Notes: a model not told the origin generated them from the letters alone. A stretch of DNA of 64,000 nt from EB88 sp965199135 (GCA_965199135.1 OZ240685.1:2976001-3040000); one strand, 5' to 3'; positions 1-10,061 are shown, numbered from the stretch's first letter. Numbers and translations: made by a program.

Positions 1-416
1 GCCGTCCCCATGAGGCCACCCATGCCGGCGATGTCCGCACCATCGTCCACTTCCATCACGTACACCGAGCCAGGACCGCCCGTGTCAATGGCATCGAGCA
101 TGCCATTCAGTGCAGCGCTACCAGCACCCTCGGCCTTGCTCAGTTTGACAGTGATGGCTACCCCAGCAAACTTGGTTGGAAAGAGAGCGGTCATGCGATG
201 CGACATGTACTGCTTCTTGTGGAGCAATTGTTCAATGGCGTCAGAGACGGATGCGACTTCGACGTGGCGGTAACCTTCGAGCAGTTGTGATGGGTCGGCG
301 CGGTACTGTCCGGCGGTGCGAGGCTCATCGGCGAGGCTCCAGGTCGCAGCGGCTGCGCAGAACGATACGAGTACGCAGCTCACAACAATGCGGCGAAGGG
401 CAGTGGCGTAACGCAT
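1..416 (-). CDS. RraA-like protein with signal peptide (3' part outside window)
   Basis: Read on the minus strand from an ATG at 414-416, the frame stays open to the window edge, so only about 138 residues are visible. An AAAGGA ribosome site lies just upstream. The N-terminus is basic and then hydrophobic (about residues 8-28), like an export signal. The segment VYVMEVDDGADIAGMGGLMG resembles the core of RraA/demethylmenaquinone methyltransferase-like proteins, a fold used by aldolases and by proteins of unclear role. The exported form is an acidobacterial type. It follows the Oar-like receptor by 97 bp on the same strand, so co-transcription is plausible. The catalytic residues lie beyond the edge. 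Confidence 0.72.
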   Translation of the reverse strand, partial: MRYATALRRIVVSCVLVSFCAAAATWSLADEPRTAGQYRADPSQLLEGYRHVEVASVSDAIEQLLHKKQYMSHRMTALFPTKFAGVAITVKLSKAEGAGSAALNGMLDAIDTGGPGSVYVMEVDDGADIAGMGGLMGT

Positions 417-513
417 GGCGTCGATCCTTTCGTACGACCACGACACAACATCTGAAACCCTGTGCGGTGGCCGTCGTCTGTCTGTCTTCTCACCGTATCC
501 AACGTGGCTGCTT

Positions 514-3500
514 TTAGAAGTTGATCTTCCCGGCTAGCTGCAAGATACGCGCCGTACTTTGCGTCGAGGTGACAGTGCCGAAGTTGTTCGCAGCAAAGCT
601 AGTGAGCCCGGTATTCGCGTTCAGCGTACCTACGCCGAGCGTCGTGTTTGGGTTGCTGGGGCTCGGATGATTAAACACGTTGAAGGCTTCGGCACGGAAC
701 TGCGCAGTGAGCCGCTCAAAGACGGGAAAGTTCTTGAAGAGCGAAAGGTTGGTGTTGACATAACCGGGGCCTGCCTGGTCATTGCGGTGCACGTTGCCGA
801 AGGTGTAGAGCGCAGGGAGCGTGTAGGCGCTCGTGTCGATACAGCTTGTTGCATTGGCGTAGACGGTGCGCGTCGCGCGGCTGCAGTCATTGCTGCCTGC
901 ATGAACGTAACTGGGCCGTTGGGTGCCGATGCCGCCGACGTTAGCTCGATCATTTGAAATGCTCACGTTGAACGGAAGGCCGCTCTGGATGTTGATGATC
1001 GTGTTTGCCTGCCAGCCACCAAGCGCGGAGCGAAGGAGGGGATTGAGTCGCGTAAGTGCAGGCAGCGAGTAGTCGATCGACGCGACGAAACGATTGCGGA
1101 TATCCCAGTTTGACCGACCATAGTCCGCCCTGAGATCGTATTGAATCATCGCTGTGCCACCGCCATTGGCATCACTCGATGTATCTAGATTCTTCGCCCA
1201 GGTGTAGTTGACGTTGGCGTCGAGCCCGTGCGTCAGGCGCTGACGCAGGATGACGTTGAAGCCATTGTAAGTCGAGAAGCTATCGTTCTGAATCTGGCGT
1301 ATCTGGCCGAAGTTCTGGAGCGGGCGCCGTGGGTTCACAGCGCCAGCGCCAGGCAGAGGCTGGTTCGGATAGTAGGAACGATCTAGATCGATTGCCTTCG
1401 AGCCGAGGTATTGCAGCTCGAAGGCGGCGTTGTGCCAGAGCTCCAGGCCTGTATCGAGGTTCCACTGGTACATGCGTGGGGTCGGAAGGTAGTAGTTGTC
1501 GGTAAACGCCGTGGTGTAGCAGCCGAGCGTGCCAGGAACGCAAGAGGTTGTTGGCGCGCCCGTGCCTGTGGGATTGGTAAACGTAAGGCTACCGATGCCG
1601 CTTGGGGCTCCGCTGTAGGTGAAGGAGTTCGCGAGTGGGTAATTGCCTGTGGCGAGCGTGAAGGCATTCAAGTGGTTCGGGTTATAGAAGATGCCGCCTC
1701 CACCGCGCACGACGATCTTGTCTGTGACTCGGTATGCGATGCCAAGCCGAGGCGCCCAGAGATTGTGATTCGGACCGATGAACTTGAAACCGGGATCTGG
1801 TGTATAGGTAGCGCCGCTGGCTGCAGTGGTGGCCGGGATCAGCGCGGTGTAACTCTGGTTGATGATGCGAGCGTAGCCATTGAGACTGTAGGGTACGGTT
1901 GGCAGTTCGTAGCGTAGACCGTAGAGCAGAGTGAGTTTATGCGAGACCTGCCAGTTGTCCTCGACAAAGAAGCCATCGCGCCACTCAGCAACCGACCCCT
2001 TGATCTGCGTGATGGGTGTTACAACTGTCTGCGCATAGCCGGTGAGGAAATCCGCCGAGGCATCGCCGGAGTAGTTTCCGGTGAAAGTGAAGGCGCCTCG
2101 TGGTGTGTTCTGGGCAGCGCGGCCTATGTCCATCTTGCGGATATCTGCGCCAGCCATAATGTTGTGAGGCCCACGCGTGTAGGAAATCTGGTCGTAGCCA
2201 TGGAGCGTTCGATCGTCCTGGTACCAGTTCGTACCATCAGCGCCCACCCCCTGGTAGCTGGTGATGTTGATGTCTGGCAGCCCAGGGTTGCCGAGATCAG
2301 TGAAGCCGGGGATGCCCAGATTTGTCGTCGTCCCCTGGATGTTATTCGCACCGAAATAGCTGAGGACATCCGTCGAAAGCTTGTTATACCCGAAGCGAAA
2401 ATCGTTGATGAAGTTGGGCGTGATGATCTGCGTGTAGCCGAAAGCACTATTGGAGTCAGTCGTCGGGGAGTACGCGTTCGACGTCGGAGTCACCGAGCCG
2501 CTGAGATAGAAAAGACGCTGCCAGCTGTAACGGCCAAAGAGGCGTACGCGATCACCAATGTTTTCGTCAACACGATCGAGTGTCTGGTTCTGTTGTATGT
2601 TGATCGGTACCGTGGCGTTGTAGTTGTTGATGTCGCCGGGCAGATTTGGCAGCGGCATGTAGCTGATGAGTTTCGTCGCGATCGGCGAGATGTTCGTGAC
2701 CTGATTCTTCGCGTAAGCAATCCCGGTCGCGGGATTGACCAGCTGCTTGCTCAGGGCGGAGTAGTCGCCGTTGCGCTCGGCCGCGGTCATGAACGTCGCA
2801 ATGGTGGTCGACTGCGAGACCTGCCGCAAGCCTTCATAGGATCCCATGAAGAAGGTGCGATCGCGTCCGTTGTACAAGTGAGGCAGGAAGACCGGGCCAC
2901 TTACTACGCCGCCGAACTGGTTGTAGTGCAGCACCGGCGTGGCGGCAGTAGGCAGAGAGAGCCAGCTCTTCGCATCAAGGGCGGTGTTCTGCACATAGTC
3001 GTACGCGGTGCCATGTAGCGCGTTCGTGCCGCTGAGCGTGTCCATGTTGATGTGCACACCCATGTAGGCGCCGTACTGTGCCGTGTAGTTGCCGGTCTGC
3101 ACCTGCACTGCTGAGAGCGCGTCAGGGTTCGGCGAAACGGGGGACGTAGAGATAAGGCTGTTCATGATGGTAATGCCATCGAGGGTAAGGGAGTTCGTAA
3201 CTTCGCGTGTGCCTGCACCGATAAAGTCCTCCCCGGGAGGATTGCCGGTGAACGAGGTCTTCGGCCCGATGATGACGTTGGACGCCGTAGCGGCAAGGTC
3301 CATGGCATGGCGGCCATTGAGCGGAAGGTTCTTCACTTCAGTCTTATCGATGGTTGCACCGAGCAACGCATCATCTGTCGAGAGCGCTGGCGTCGAGGCT
3401 GTCACGTTCATCTCGGTGGCTACAGACCCCACGGGGAGCGCAACATCGGTGCGGGCAGAGCTATTGAGTTCCACGATCACGCCTCGAGTCGAGACGCTCG

Positions 3501-3753
3501 AGAAACCGGGCTGCTCTACACTCACCGTGTAGGTACCAGGCTCGACAAACTGGATGGAGTAATAGCCTTCGCCGTTTGTTGTTCCGGGATACGCGACCTT
3601 GGTCGCTTCATTGACTGCTGTGACTTTGACGCCGGTCAGCACATTGCCTGCCGAGTCGGTGATCGTGCCGACAAGCGCCGTGTTGTTGGCCACCTGGGCA
3701 TGGAGTGCAAGCGCAGGCATCAGGCAGAGAACGGGAAGAAAACGGTTCCTCAT
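514..3753 (-). CDS. Oar-like TonB-dependent outer-membrane receptor
   Basis: This is a 1079-residue protein. The start is set at the ATG at 3751-3753 (MRNRFLPVL...) because a signal peptide ending ALALHAQ follows at once and an AAAGGAC site precedes it; the longer upstream frame looks untranslated. Residues about 25-110 form a carboxypeptidase-regulatory/beta-sandwich domain (LVGTITDSAGNVLTGVKV). A plug region follows (LTLDGITIMNS, then VQVQTGNYTAQYGAYMG) and then a long beta-barrel ending in a terminal aromatic residue (GKINF). Family knowledge indicates energy-dependent uptake of a large substrate, in acidobacteria often oligosaccharide or peptide; the substrate cannot be read from sequence. 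It lies 180 bp downstream of the response regulator gene on the same strand and may be its target. Confidence 0.93.
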   Translation of the reverse strand: MRNRFLPVLCLMPALALHAQVANNTALVGTITDSAGNVLTGVKVTAVNEATKVAYPGTTNGEGYYSIQFVEPGTYTVSVEQPGFSSVSTRGVIVELNSSARTDVALPVGSVATEMNVTASTPALSTDDALLGATIDKTEVKNLPLNGRHAMDLAATASNVIIGPKTSFTGNPPGEDFIGAGTREVTNSLTLDGITIMNSLISTSPVSPNPDALSAVQVQTGNYTAQYGAYMGVHINMDTLSGTNALHGTAYDYVQNTALDAKSWLSLPTAATPVLHYNQFGGVVSGPVFLPHLYNGRDRTFFMGSYEGLRQVSQSTTIATFMTAAERNGDYSALSKQLVNPATGIAYAKNQVTNISPIATKLISYMPLPNLPGDINNYNATVPINIQQNQTLDRVDENIGDRVRLFGRYSWQRLFYLSGSVTPTSNAYSPTTDSNSAFGYTQIITPNFINDFRFGYNKLSTDVLSYFGANNIQGTTTNLGIPGFTDLGNPGLPDINITSYQGVGADGTNWYQDDRTLHGYDQISYTRGPHNIMAGADIRKMDIGRAAQNTPRGAFTFTGNYSGDASADFLTGYAQTVVTPITQIKGSVAEWRDGFFVEDNWQVSHKLTLLYGLRYELPTVPYSLNGYARIINQSYTALIPATTAASGATYTPDPGFKFIGPNHNLWAPRLGIAYRVTDKIVVRGGGGIFYNPNHLNAFTLATGNYPLANSFTYSGAPSGIGSLTFTNPTGTGAPTTSCVPGTLGCYTTAFTDNYYLPTPRMYQWNLDTGLELWHNAAFELQYLGSKAIDLDRSYYPNQPLPGAGAVNPRRPLQNFGQIRQIQNDSFSTYNGFNVILRQRLTHGLDANVNYTWAKNLDTSSDANGGGTAMIQYDLRADYGRSNWDIRNRFVASIDYSLPALTRLNPLLRSALGGWQANTIINIQSGLPFNVSISNDRANVGGIGTQRPSYVHAGSNDCSRATRTVYANATSCIDTSAYTLPALYTFGNVHRNDQAGPGYVNTNLSLFKNFPVFERLTAQFRAEAFNVFNHPSPSNPNTTLGVGTLNANTGLTSFAANNFGTVTSTQSTARILQLAGKINF

Positions 3754-3932
3754 CGTGGCGGGCGTCCTTTCAGTCGTACGTATCTCGAGCGAGACAGGCC
3801 TGCAGGCAGAGGGAAAAGTATGCGTTACAGGATGCAACGGAGTGTGCTTATTCGAGCGGATGGAGGCGAGAATGTCCATCGGCCAGAAGGCGTGATTTCC
3901 CCTAGGACATTTGCACTATGGATTGCACTGGG

Positions 3933-4556
3933 TTAGTCGAGGTGGACGAGGCCACGCTGCAGCGCGTAAATGGTCGCCTGGGTGCGGTCACGTGCGCCCA
4001 TCTTCTCGAGCACTGCGCTCACGTGAATGCGCACCGTCTTCTCGGCGATGTGAAGCTGCTCCGCGATTTCGCGGTTCGATCGGCCCTGCGTAATGCACGC
4101 GAGCACTTCGGTCTCGCGCGGCGTGAGATCGGTGATGGAGGTTCGTTCGGCCAAGCGATCGAGCGCAACACGCGGCAGGTAGCGCCGGTCGCGCTGCACG
4201 GTCTCGATTGCGTCAATCAACTCCTCGCCGCTTGCGTCCTTGTTCAGATATCCCATGGCGCCCCCGCGAACTGCGCGATAAACGTCTTCGCTGCCGCGGT
4301 AGTTGGTAAGCACAATGATGCGCGCATCGGCGAACTCCTTCCGAAGGCGCACGAGTACGTCGAAGCCGCTGATCCCAGGCAAGCGTAGATCGAGCAGCAC
4401 CACATCGGGGCGGAGTGTGCGGTACAGCGCGATCCCATGCTCGCCATCGCCTGCCTCGCCGATTACCGTGATCTGCGTGTGCCCAGAAAGCACGGAGCGT
4501 AATGCAATGCGCGCAAGGAAGTGATCTTCGATCAGGAGCACGGAGATGTTCTTCAA
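3933..4556 (-). CDS. NarL/LuxR-type response regulator
   Basis: This 207-residue two-domain regulator has a receiver with acidic pocket E10/D11 and phospho-acceptor D56 (VVLLDLRLPG), then a LuxR helix-turn-helix around residues 143-195 (LTPRETEVLACITQG, NREIAEQLHIAEKTV). The start is TTG at 4554-4556: an in-frame TGA lies 12 codons upstream, no ATG or GTG comes between, and an AAAGAGAG site precedes the TTG. It begins 47 bp after the stop of the propeller histidine kinase on the same strand, so the two form a cognate pair. It probably controls the neighbouring Oar receptor and transporter. Confidence 0.93.
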   Translation of the reverse strand: MKNISVLLIEDHFLARIALRSVLSGHTQITVIGEAGDGEHGIALYRTLRPDVVLLDLRLPGISGFDVLVRLRKEFADARIIVLTNYRGSEDVYRAVRGGAMGYLNKDASGEELIDAIETVQRDRRYLPRVALDRLAERTSITDLTPRETEVLACITQGRSNREIAEQLHIAEKTVRIHVSAVLEKMGARDRTQATIYALQRGLVHLD

Positions 4557-4602
4557 CCAGAGACTCTCTTTCTGCGACGCGTTCGGTCACATCGCTGCGA
4601 CA

Positions 4603-7600
4603 TCATAAGCCGATCCATGGAACGACCTCCTCTTTCGTCTCGGCGCGCGCCGTCCGAGCCATGGTGTGGAAGGGAACCGTCACAAACACTTCGGTCCCGT
4701 CGCTGTCACTTTCGAAGCGAAGAGTGCCTCCGAGTTTCCGGGTTCGCTCTTCCATCACGGCCATCCCAAAGTGACCAAGCTTCGCCGCCTGTTGCTCATG
4801 CACTGCGAAGCCGCAGCCGTTGTCAAGGACCCGCAGCTCGAGCGAGTCCGCCGTGTAGAGGAGCGTGATCTCTACAAGATCTGCGCCCCCATGTCTCACC
4901 GCATTGGAAGTCCCTTCCTGCACGATGCGGGTGAGGTGATGGACACAGCCAGGCGCGAGCGCCAGTTCCTCCCCCAAGACGCTGAGGCGAACATCGACCT
5001 GTTCGCGAATGTGATTGCGCTCGAGCATGCGGCTGAGTGCACGCGACAGAGAGTCTGTGACTTCGTCGCTGTCGCGCAGATCCCAGATAATACGACGTGC
5101 CTCTGCCTGGCACAGCATCACCATGCTGCGCGCAAGTTCGCTCGAGCGCGCTGCAGGTGTAGCCTCGTCACCACTGTCGCGGAAGAGTTTTGCTGTCGCT
5201 TCCAGCTGCCAAGAGATCGCGGCGAAACCAGCCATGAGCGTGTCGTGGCACTCCTGCGCGATCCGGTTTCTCTCCTCCAGCACCATTCCCATGGAACCCT
5301 TGACGCGCTGAATGCGCATACGAATGCGCAGCCGGATAAGAAACGTAAGCGCAGCAATGGCGAGTAATAGACACGTGCCCGCGAAGAGCCACGTCTGGTA
5401 AAAGTGCGGCTCCTGGATGATGGTCAGGCTTGCCAGCGCAGAGGTCCAGTCACCATCGCTGACACGGGCTTGGACCTCGAAGCGATAGCGGCCGGGCGGT
5501 AGCCAGCGGTAGCGCGCAACCCGTGCGCGCGTCACTGTCCATGCGCGATCGTACCCAACGAGTCGGTACCGAAACTCCACACGCGCTGCGTCCGAGAGGC
5601 GCTTTGCCCAGAAGAAGAGCAGCAGATCGGGCTCCCCGGGTTTCAGGATCGCCTTCGCCCCGCGTGTGAGCTCCGCCACATCCGCATTGTTCGACAGCGC
5701 CCACCCGCGAATGCAGGCAGCGGGAAGGTATGCGCCCGCATACTTAGCAAGCGGCGTGGTGTGCACAAAACCACCCGTCGTGGAGAACCAGAGGGTGCCA
5801 TCCGCGGTTCGCGTGGAGAGGGGCCGCGAGAGGCCGCTCGACTCGGAGGAACGAAGGCCATCGCTCTTGTCCAGCAGAAGCATGGAGAGCGAAGGCTGCA
5901 GCCCGGCGAAGAGTTGGTGCAGCGAGAAGACGGGGACGCGCAGAATGCCGCGCGAGGTGCCGAACAACAGGTGGCCATCTGCATCCGCAACAGCCGAGTG
6001 GATCTGCGGCAACGCACCGATCGATCCATGCGGCGCGCTGATCGCGTTCGTACCGTCGACCTGCTGCAGTCCTCCGGCCATCGTCGACACCCACATCGTG
6101 CCGAGTGGATCGCGAAAGAGCGAGAGCACGTAGGGGTTGCTTAGGTGTCGTATCGCCGTGATCGATCTGCCACTGTCGCGGATACGGAAGAGACCACTCC
6201 GGGTCCCGGCCAACACGGACCCATCGCCATCAAGCGCGAGCGTGCTGATCAGATGACCGCTCAGGAGAGGCTGTGTCCCGGCGATGGGCGTTCCGGAAGG
6301 ATAGGGCAGGAGCCCGTTGTAAGTGCCAACCCAAAGACCGCCGGAGCGGTCGGCAAGAAGCGTACTGACTGCGTTGCCCGGCGATTCGGTGCCGAGCAGG
6401 TACCCCTTGAAGCGATGTCCATCGTAGCGGTAGACCCCGTGAAACCATGTGCCAATCCAGATATCGCCATCGGAAGCTTCGGTGATGGCGCGGATGGGCG
6501 ATTCGCGTGGATTGCCGGGAAGGGGCATCGCAGTGAGCGTCTCGCCTTGTTTGCGGAAGAGGCCTTTATCCCATGTGCCCAGCCAGAGTGCACCATGGCT
6601 GTCCGCGAAGGGAGGCCCTGCATAGCCTGCGGGAAAACCCTCCTCGCGGCCGTATGCTGCGAAGGTTCCTTCGCGCCAGCGGGTGAGGCCACCAGTGAGT
6701 GTGCCGATCCATAGATCATCCTCATCATCAAAGGCGAGGGTGCGCACACCATCATCGGCGAGTCCCTGGGCCGTGGTCCAGTGTTCCGTGCCATCTCCGC
6801 TGGCACGGTAAATACCACTGCGACGAGTGCCGGCCCACAGCGCGCCATAGTGGTCGTCAAGCATCGTGGTCACCGGGCTCTCAGTCGCAAAGCGCCTCGC
6901 GCCCACGCGCCACCCTGCTGCTTCGTGTGCGAGCTCGAAGACACCACGCGTCGTGCCCAGCCAGTGCTGCGCATCGTGGTCGCGATAGATCGCCGTTGCT
7001 GCGCCGGCAGAGGAGGGAATCGGGATTACCTGATTTGTACCGGCGGCTGATACATACAGGCCGCTTGAAGTGACAAAGAGTGTCTCCGATGCCGAGCTGC
7101 CCTCTGCGAAAACCTGTGTCAGGTCACCTGAAATCATGCCTCCGACCGGCAGTATCGCCATGTGGCCATCCCGGTAGATCTCGACGCCATTCTGCGTTGC
7201 GATCCACATGGCCCCATCCGGCGCAGCGCGGAGCATTCGAATGCGTTCGCCAGGATGACCTGCAGCCTCACTGAGATACTGCGGTGAGCTGTTCTTTGCA
7301 ATGCGCACGAGGCCCCGTCCATCGGTGCCGACCCACAGTGTGCCACTCGGATCGAACAGGATCGCGTTTGCTGCTTCGCCGCCTAGAGTATCGCCAGTGG
7401 ACTGGAAGCGCAGCCCATCGAAGCTGGCAAGGCCCGCCGAGGTGGCGAGCAGGAGCATGCCGTCCGGCTCTTGCGCAATCATGCGGATGTTGTTCGAGGG
7501 GAGACCATCTTCTACCTGCCACTGTTGCTTCTGGTACTCGGAAAGGCGCAGCGGAAGCGATTGCGCGGAAGCGCGTACTGTGCCAAGAACGCAGAGCAGG

Positions 7601-7692
7601 GCGACGGCGCAAAAGCAGCAGGCTCTCGCGAGAGAGTTCCTCTCTTGGCAACGATCGAGACCCCGCAGGGAGTGAAGAGGCAACAGAAGCAT
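4603..7692 (-). CDS. Propeller-type sensor histidine kinase (Reg_prop/Y_Y_Y/HisKA_3)
   Basis: This 1029-residue membrane sensor has an N-terminal signal or anchor (CAVALLCVLG). About 600 periplasmic residues then carry repeated beta-propeller motifs (WQVEDGLPSNNIR, LWVGTDGRGLVR, IWIGTWFHGVYRY, LWVGTYNGLLPY). A Y_Y_Y domain follows (VEFRYRLVGYDRAW ... LPPGRYRFEV), then one transmembrane helix (LFAGTCLLLAIAALTF), a HisKA_3 dimerisation helix with phospho-acceptor His816 (IAQECHDTLMAG), and a HATPase (EGTSNAVRHGG, LDNGCGF, GHFGMAVMEER). Such sensors usually respond to polysaccharide-derived ligands. The ATG at 7690-7692 has only a close GAGGG upstream, so the exact start is not certain. The downstream regulator at 3933-4556 is its likely partner. 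Confidence 0.93.
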   Translation of the reverse strand: MLLLPLHSLRGLDRCQERNSLARACCFCAVALLCVLGTVRASAQSLPLRLSEYQKQQWQVEDGLPSNNIRMIAQEPDGMLLLATSAGLASFDGLRFQSTGDTLGGEAANAILFDPSGTLWVGTDGRGLVRIAKNSSPQYLSEAAGHPGERIRMLRAAPDGAMWIATQNGVEIYRDGHMAILPVGGMISGDLTQVFAEGSSASETLFVTSSGLYVSAAGTNQVIPIPSSAGAATAIYRDHDAQHWLGTTRGVFELAHEAAGWRVGARRFATESPVTTMLDDHYGALWAGTRRSGIYRASGDGTEHWTTAQGLADDGVRTLAFDDEDDLWIGTLTGGLTRWREGTFAAYGREEGFPAGYAGPPFADSHGALWLGTWDKGLFRKQGETLTAMPLPGNPRESPIRAITEASDGDIWIGTWFHGVYRYDGHRFKGYLLGTESPGNAVSTLLADRSGGLWVGTYNGLLPYPSGTPIAGTQPLLSGHLISTLALDGDGSVLAGTRSGLFRIRDSGRSITAIRHLSNPYVLSLFRDPLGTMWVSTMAGGLQQVDGTNAISAPHGSIGALPQIHSAVADADGHLLFGTSRGILRVPVFSLHQLFAGLQPSLSMLLLDKSDGLRSSESSGLSRPLSTRTADGTLWFSTTGGFVHTTPLAKYAGAYLPAACIRGWALSNNADVAELTRGAKAILKPGEPDLLLFFWAKRLSDAARVEFRYRLVGYDRAWTVTRARVARYRWLPPGRYRFEVQARVSDGDWTSALASLTIIQEPHFYQTWLFAGTCLLLAIAALTFLIRLRIRMRIQRVKGSMGMVLEERNRIAQECHDTLMAGFAAISWQLEATAKLFRDSGDEATPAARSSELARSMVMLCQAEARRIIWDLRDSDEVTDSLSRALSRMLERNHIREQVDVRLSVLGEELALAPGCVHHLTRIVQEGTSNAVRHGGADLVEITLLYTADSLELRVLDNGCGFAVHEQQAAKLGHFGMAVMEERTRKLGGTLRFESDSDGTEVFVTVPFHTMARTARAETKEEVVPWIGL

Positions 7693-7762
7693 ACCCTCGT
7701 GGGAAAGAGCTTAAAGCATTTGTCGCGATCCTGAGTGGCCGCAGGTCAGATCCTGTAGCGCC

Positions 7763-9085
7763 TTATTCGCTCACGCTGTTCCGCCCACCCTCAATGGGGA
7801 GCTCTGGGTGAACACGGAGCCAGCAGGCCGACCCGAGTAACGCCAGCAGTGCGGCGACACCGAAGGAACTGGTCCAGCCGAAGTGTCGGGCGATCCAAGG
7901 TGTCAGCGAGGCCGTGACAGCGCCACCGATCTGCCCGCCCATGTTGACCACACTCGAGAAAAGTCCAGAGCTCCGGCCAGCGATGTCGACGGACACAGAC
8001 CAGAAAGAGCTCTGCGAAAGGTAGAGCGTTCCTGCGCCCAGCGCCAGAATGACACCTGCCCAGGCCGCACTGTGCACCTGCGATCCGAAGAGCAGAAAGA
8101 CCGCCGTCAGAGCGAGCGCCGCGGAGGCCACGTAGCAGCGACCGACTCGCAGGCCGTGGCGGCGCGTGAGATGGTCGCTTAGAAGGCCGCCCAACAAGCA
8201 GCACAAAGTCATCGACAGGAAGGGAAGCATGGCATAACGCGCGCTTGCTTTCAGGTTGAAGCCCCGTACTTGAACCATGTAGAGAAAGAACCAGCTGAAG
8301 AAGATCCAAGCGACATAGCCGAAGGCAAAGTAGCCGACCATGAGTGCAGGAAGGTCGCGCCGCTGAAAAATAGAGCCCCAGCGTATGGGCGTCCGTGTTG
8401 GAGCTGTGACCGAAGCAAGCGTGGCCGGGCTGCTTGCTGTGCCGATGATCTCTGCGAGCTCAAGAGGAGAGACTGCGGGGTGATCCTCAGGCGCATCGCG
8501 TGCAATGAACCACCACACCACACCTACAGCGGCACCAACCGCCGCACTGAACCAGAATGCGGCGCGCCAGCCGTGATCTGCCACGAGCCAGTTCAGCAAC
8601 GGCGGCGTAAGGCCGCTGCCTGCGCCGACGCCGGCGAAGATCAACCCGTTGATGACTCCGCGTTCGCCGACTGGCACCCAGCGCGCGACGAACTGATTCG
8701 CAGCCGGGTAGATGACCGCCTCGCCCGCGCCGAGCATGACACGGATCAGGATGAGCAAGAGCACTGCGTCGGAAGCCCCGGACGGAAGAAGCGCCGTCGC
8801 TGCAGTGGTGGCGCCCCACCACAGTGCGCCAAGGGTGAGTACCCGGCGTGGGCCATAGCGCGCCGCCAGCCAGCCTGCCGGAAGTTGAAACGCTGCGTAG
8901 CCAAGCAGAAATGCACTAAAGATCCAGCCAAGCCGCTGGTCGCCAAGCCCGTACTCTGCACTGATCGCGAGACCCGCCATCGAGACATTGGTGCGATCGA
9001 GAAATGCAACGCCGCTGAGCACAAATAGCCAGAAAGCGAGCAGGTAGCGGAGCCGGTATGTAGTCTTCACGAGTGTGCCTGCCAA
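7763..9085 (-). CDS. MFS transporter, anion:cation symporter (ACS) type
   Basis: A protein of about 440 residues with 12 predicted membrane helices. The N-terminal signature FLDRTNVSMAGLAISAEYGL and the loop AARYGPRRVLTLGALWWG are typical of the ACS family, which imports organic anions such as hexuronates, galactonate or tartrate with protons. The longest frame starts at TTG (9083-9085). A GTG at 9068-9070 (VKTTYRLRYLL) is an equally good start, since GGCAGG lies 8 bp before it. The gene ends 70 bp before the propeller kinase on the same strand. With the RraA-like protein and the Oar receptor it suggests uptake and use of a sugar acid or oligosaccharide. Confidence 0.9.
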   Translation of the reverse strand: MAGTLVKTTYRLRYLLAFWLFVLSGVAFLDRTNVSMAGLAISAEYGLGDQRLGWIFSAFLLGYAAFQLPAGWLAARYGPRRVLTLGALWWGATTAATALLPSGASDAVLLLILIRVMLGAGEAVIYPAANQFVARWVPVGERGVINGLIFAGVGAGSGLTPPLLNWLVADHGWRAAFWFSAAVGAAVGVVWWFIARDAPEDHPAVSPLELAEIIGTASSPATLASVTAPTRTPIRWGSIFQRRDLPALMVGYFAFGYVAWIFFSWFFLYMVQVRGFNLKASARYAMLPFLSMTLCCLLGGLLSDHLTRRHGLRVGRCYVASAALALTAVFLLFGSQVHSAAWAGVILALGAGTLYLSQSSFWSVSVDIAGRSSGLFSSVVNMGGQIGGAVTASLTPWIARHFGWTSSFGVAALLALLGSACWLRVHPELPIEGGRNSVSE

Positions 9086-9234
9086 GCAAAATCAAGCGGC
9101 GGACGCTTGTTGGTGATCTTCACTGTAGAGGGTGAACGGTCATGGCGCTAGCGCGAGAAACGATGTAGGTCATACGACCTATGCGCAACTGGGCGGATTG
9201 CCCGATGCCATCGCTCATACAGACCCTTCGGAAT

Positions 9235-9475
9235 GGCTGCGTCGTCCGTCAGGACACCAAGGAAGGCCAAGGCATGACGCAGTTCGGCCGGACTCTCTCC
9301 GAGCTCGACATCGCGATCCTGTGCGCGAACTCAAGTCAGGCCAAGGCCGCGTCGAAAGTGCCAACCGCACGCTGCAGGACCGGCTTGTGAAGGAGCTGCG
9401 GCTTGCGACCAAGATCATAACCAACAGCGAAAGACCGGCTACAAGAAGCGCGGCCCGAGAGCTATAGCAGCATCA
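9235..9475 (+). pseudogene. ISNCY-type transposase remnant with internal deletion
   Basis: The plus frame reads EGQGMTQFGRTLSELDIAIL, closely matching the ISNCY transposase at 41289-42635 (GGQGMTQFGRALAELNIEIL). After SSQAK one G is missing from GGG, and the next homologous stretch (ANRTLQDRLVKELRLA) continues in another frame. The sequence then jumps from ELRLA straight to TNSE plus a GYKKR-like tail. In the larger element these parts are separated by more than 100 residues, so an internal deletion has occurred. It cannot encode a working transposase. It marks the left edge of the mobile-element-rich region. Confidence 0.75.
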
Positions 9476-9524
9476 GCAGCTCAGCAAGGCACAACCAACG
9501 CTGCAGACTGCTACGATCCTATCT

Positions 9525-9897
9525 ATGCAGACTCAACTCATTTATGTCCCTTTGCGTGACGAGGGTACCGATGTGTGGAATCCGATATGTGCTCATTTGT
9601 TGAGTCCAGCAGTCTTCCGGATCCCCGAAATTAAGCCCGATGACGAGGCGTGGGCTTTCGAGAGTGGCCAAGCGGTCGTGGTCGAGCAGCGTGAGTTCTC
9701 CAGCGGCCATAGTGGACTGGTTACTGTGGCCACAGCACCGACCATTCGGTTAGAACTGACACTCGACGAGTTGAGCATCGTTCAAACGCGCTGAACAAGA
9801 TTTGTAATGGGCTGGACCTTGAAGGCGAGTTCGAGACCCGCATCGGTTCCGACGTTGTAGCTGCGCGCAAGCTGCTTGGTCGTATTGCTCGAGGCTG
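9525..9897 (+). pseudogene. Small conserved hypothetical gene, frameshifted
   Basis: From the ATG at 9525 the frame encodes 89 residues beginning MQTQLIYVPLRDEGTDVW. The pattern VPLxDEGTDVWxP is one I know from small bacterial proteins of unknown function. The frame ends at LTLDELSIVQTR, but after adding one A at the AAA run near 9784 it would continue as LSIVQNALNKICNGLDL... to GRIARG and a stop at 9895-9897. That continuation resembles small proteins with an ALNEVCNG...EFETR pattern. I therefore read one gene, or two fused modules, broken by a one-base loss. No function can be given. Confidence 0.55.
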
Positions 9898-10061
9898 ATA
9901 GGCATCGCCACAATGAGCGAGCACAATGCGCACGCTCGCCGCGAGCGTCGAGGATCTGAAAGAGGTGGTGATCAAACTTCGATCGGAGCCTGACAAAGCC
10001 CAGGATCTTTCAGATGAGCTGTAAGGCCTTCCCGGAACACGTGGATTCTTGGGTCCGATGC

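Noticed and set aside
1939..3018. Long plus-strand ORF of 359 residues
   Set aside because: It is antisense to the Oar-like receptor, shows no recognisable domain, and is explained by codon bias of the real gene.
9926..10024. 32-residue ORF with SVEDLKEVVIKLRSE
   Set aside because: Faintly like an IS66 TnpC N-terminus, but too short and without ribosome site to support a call.
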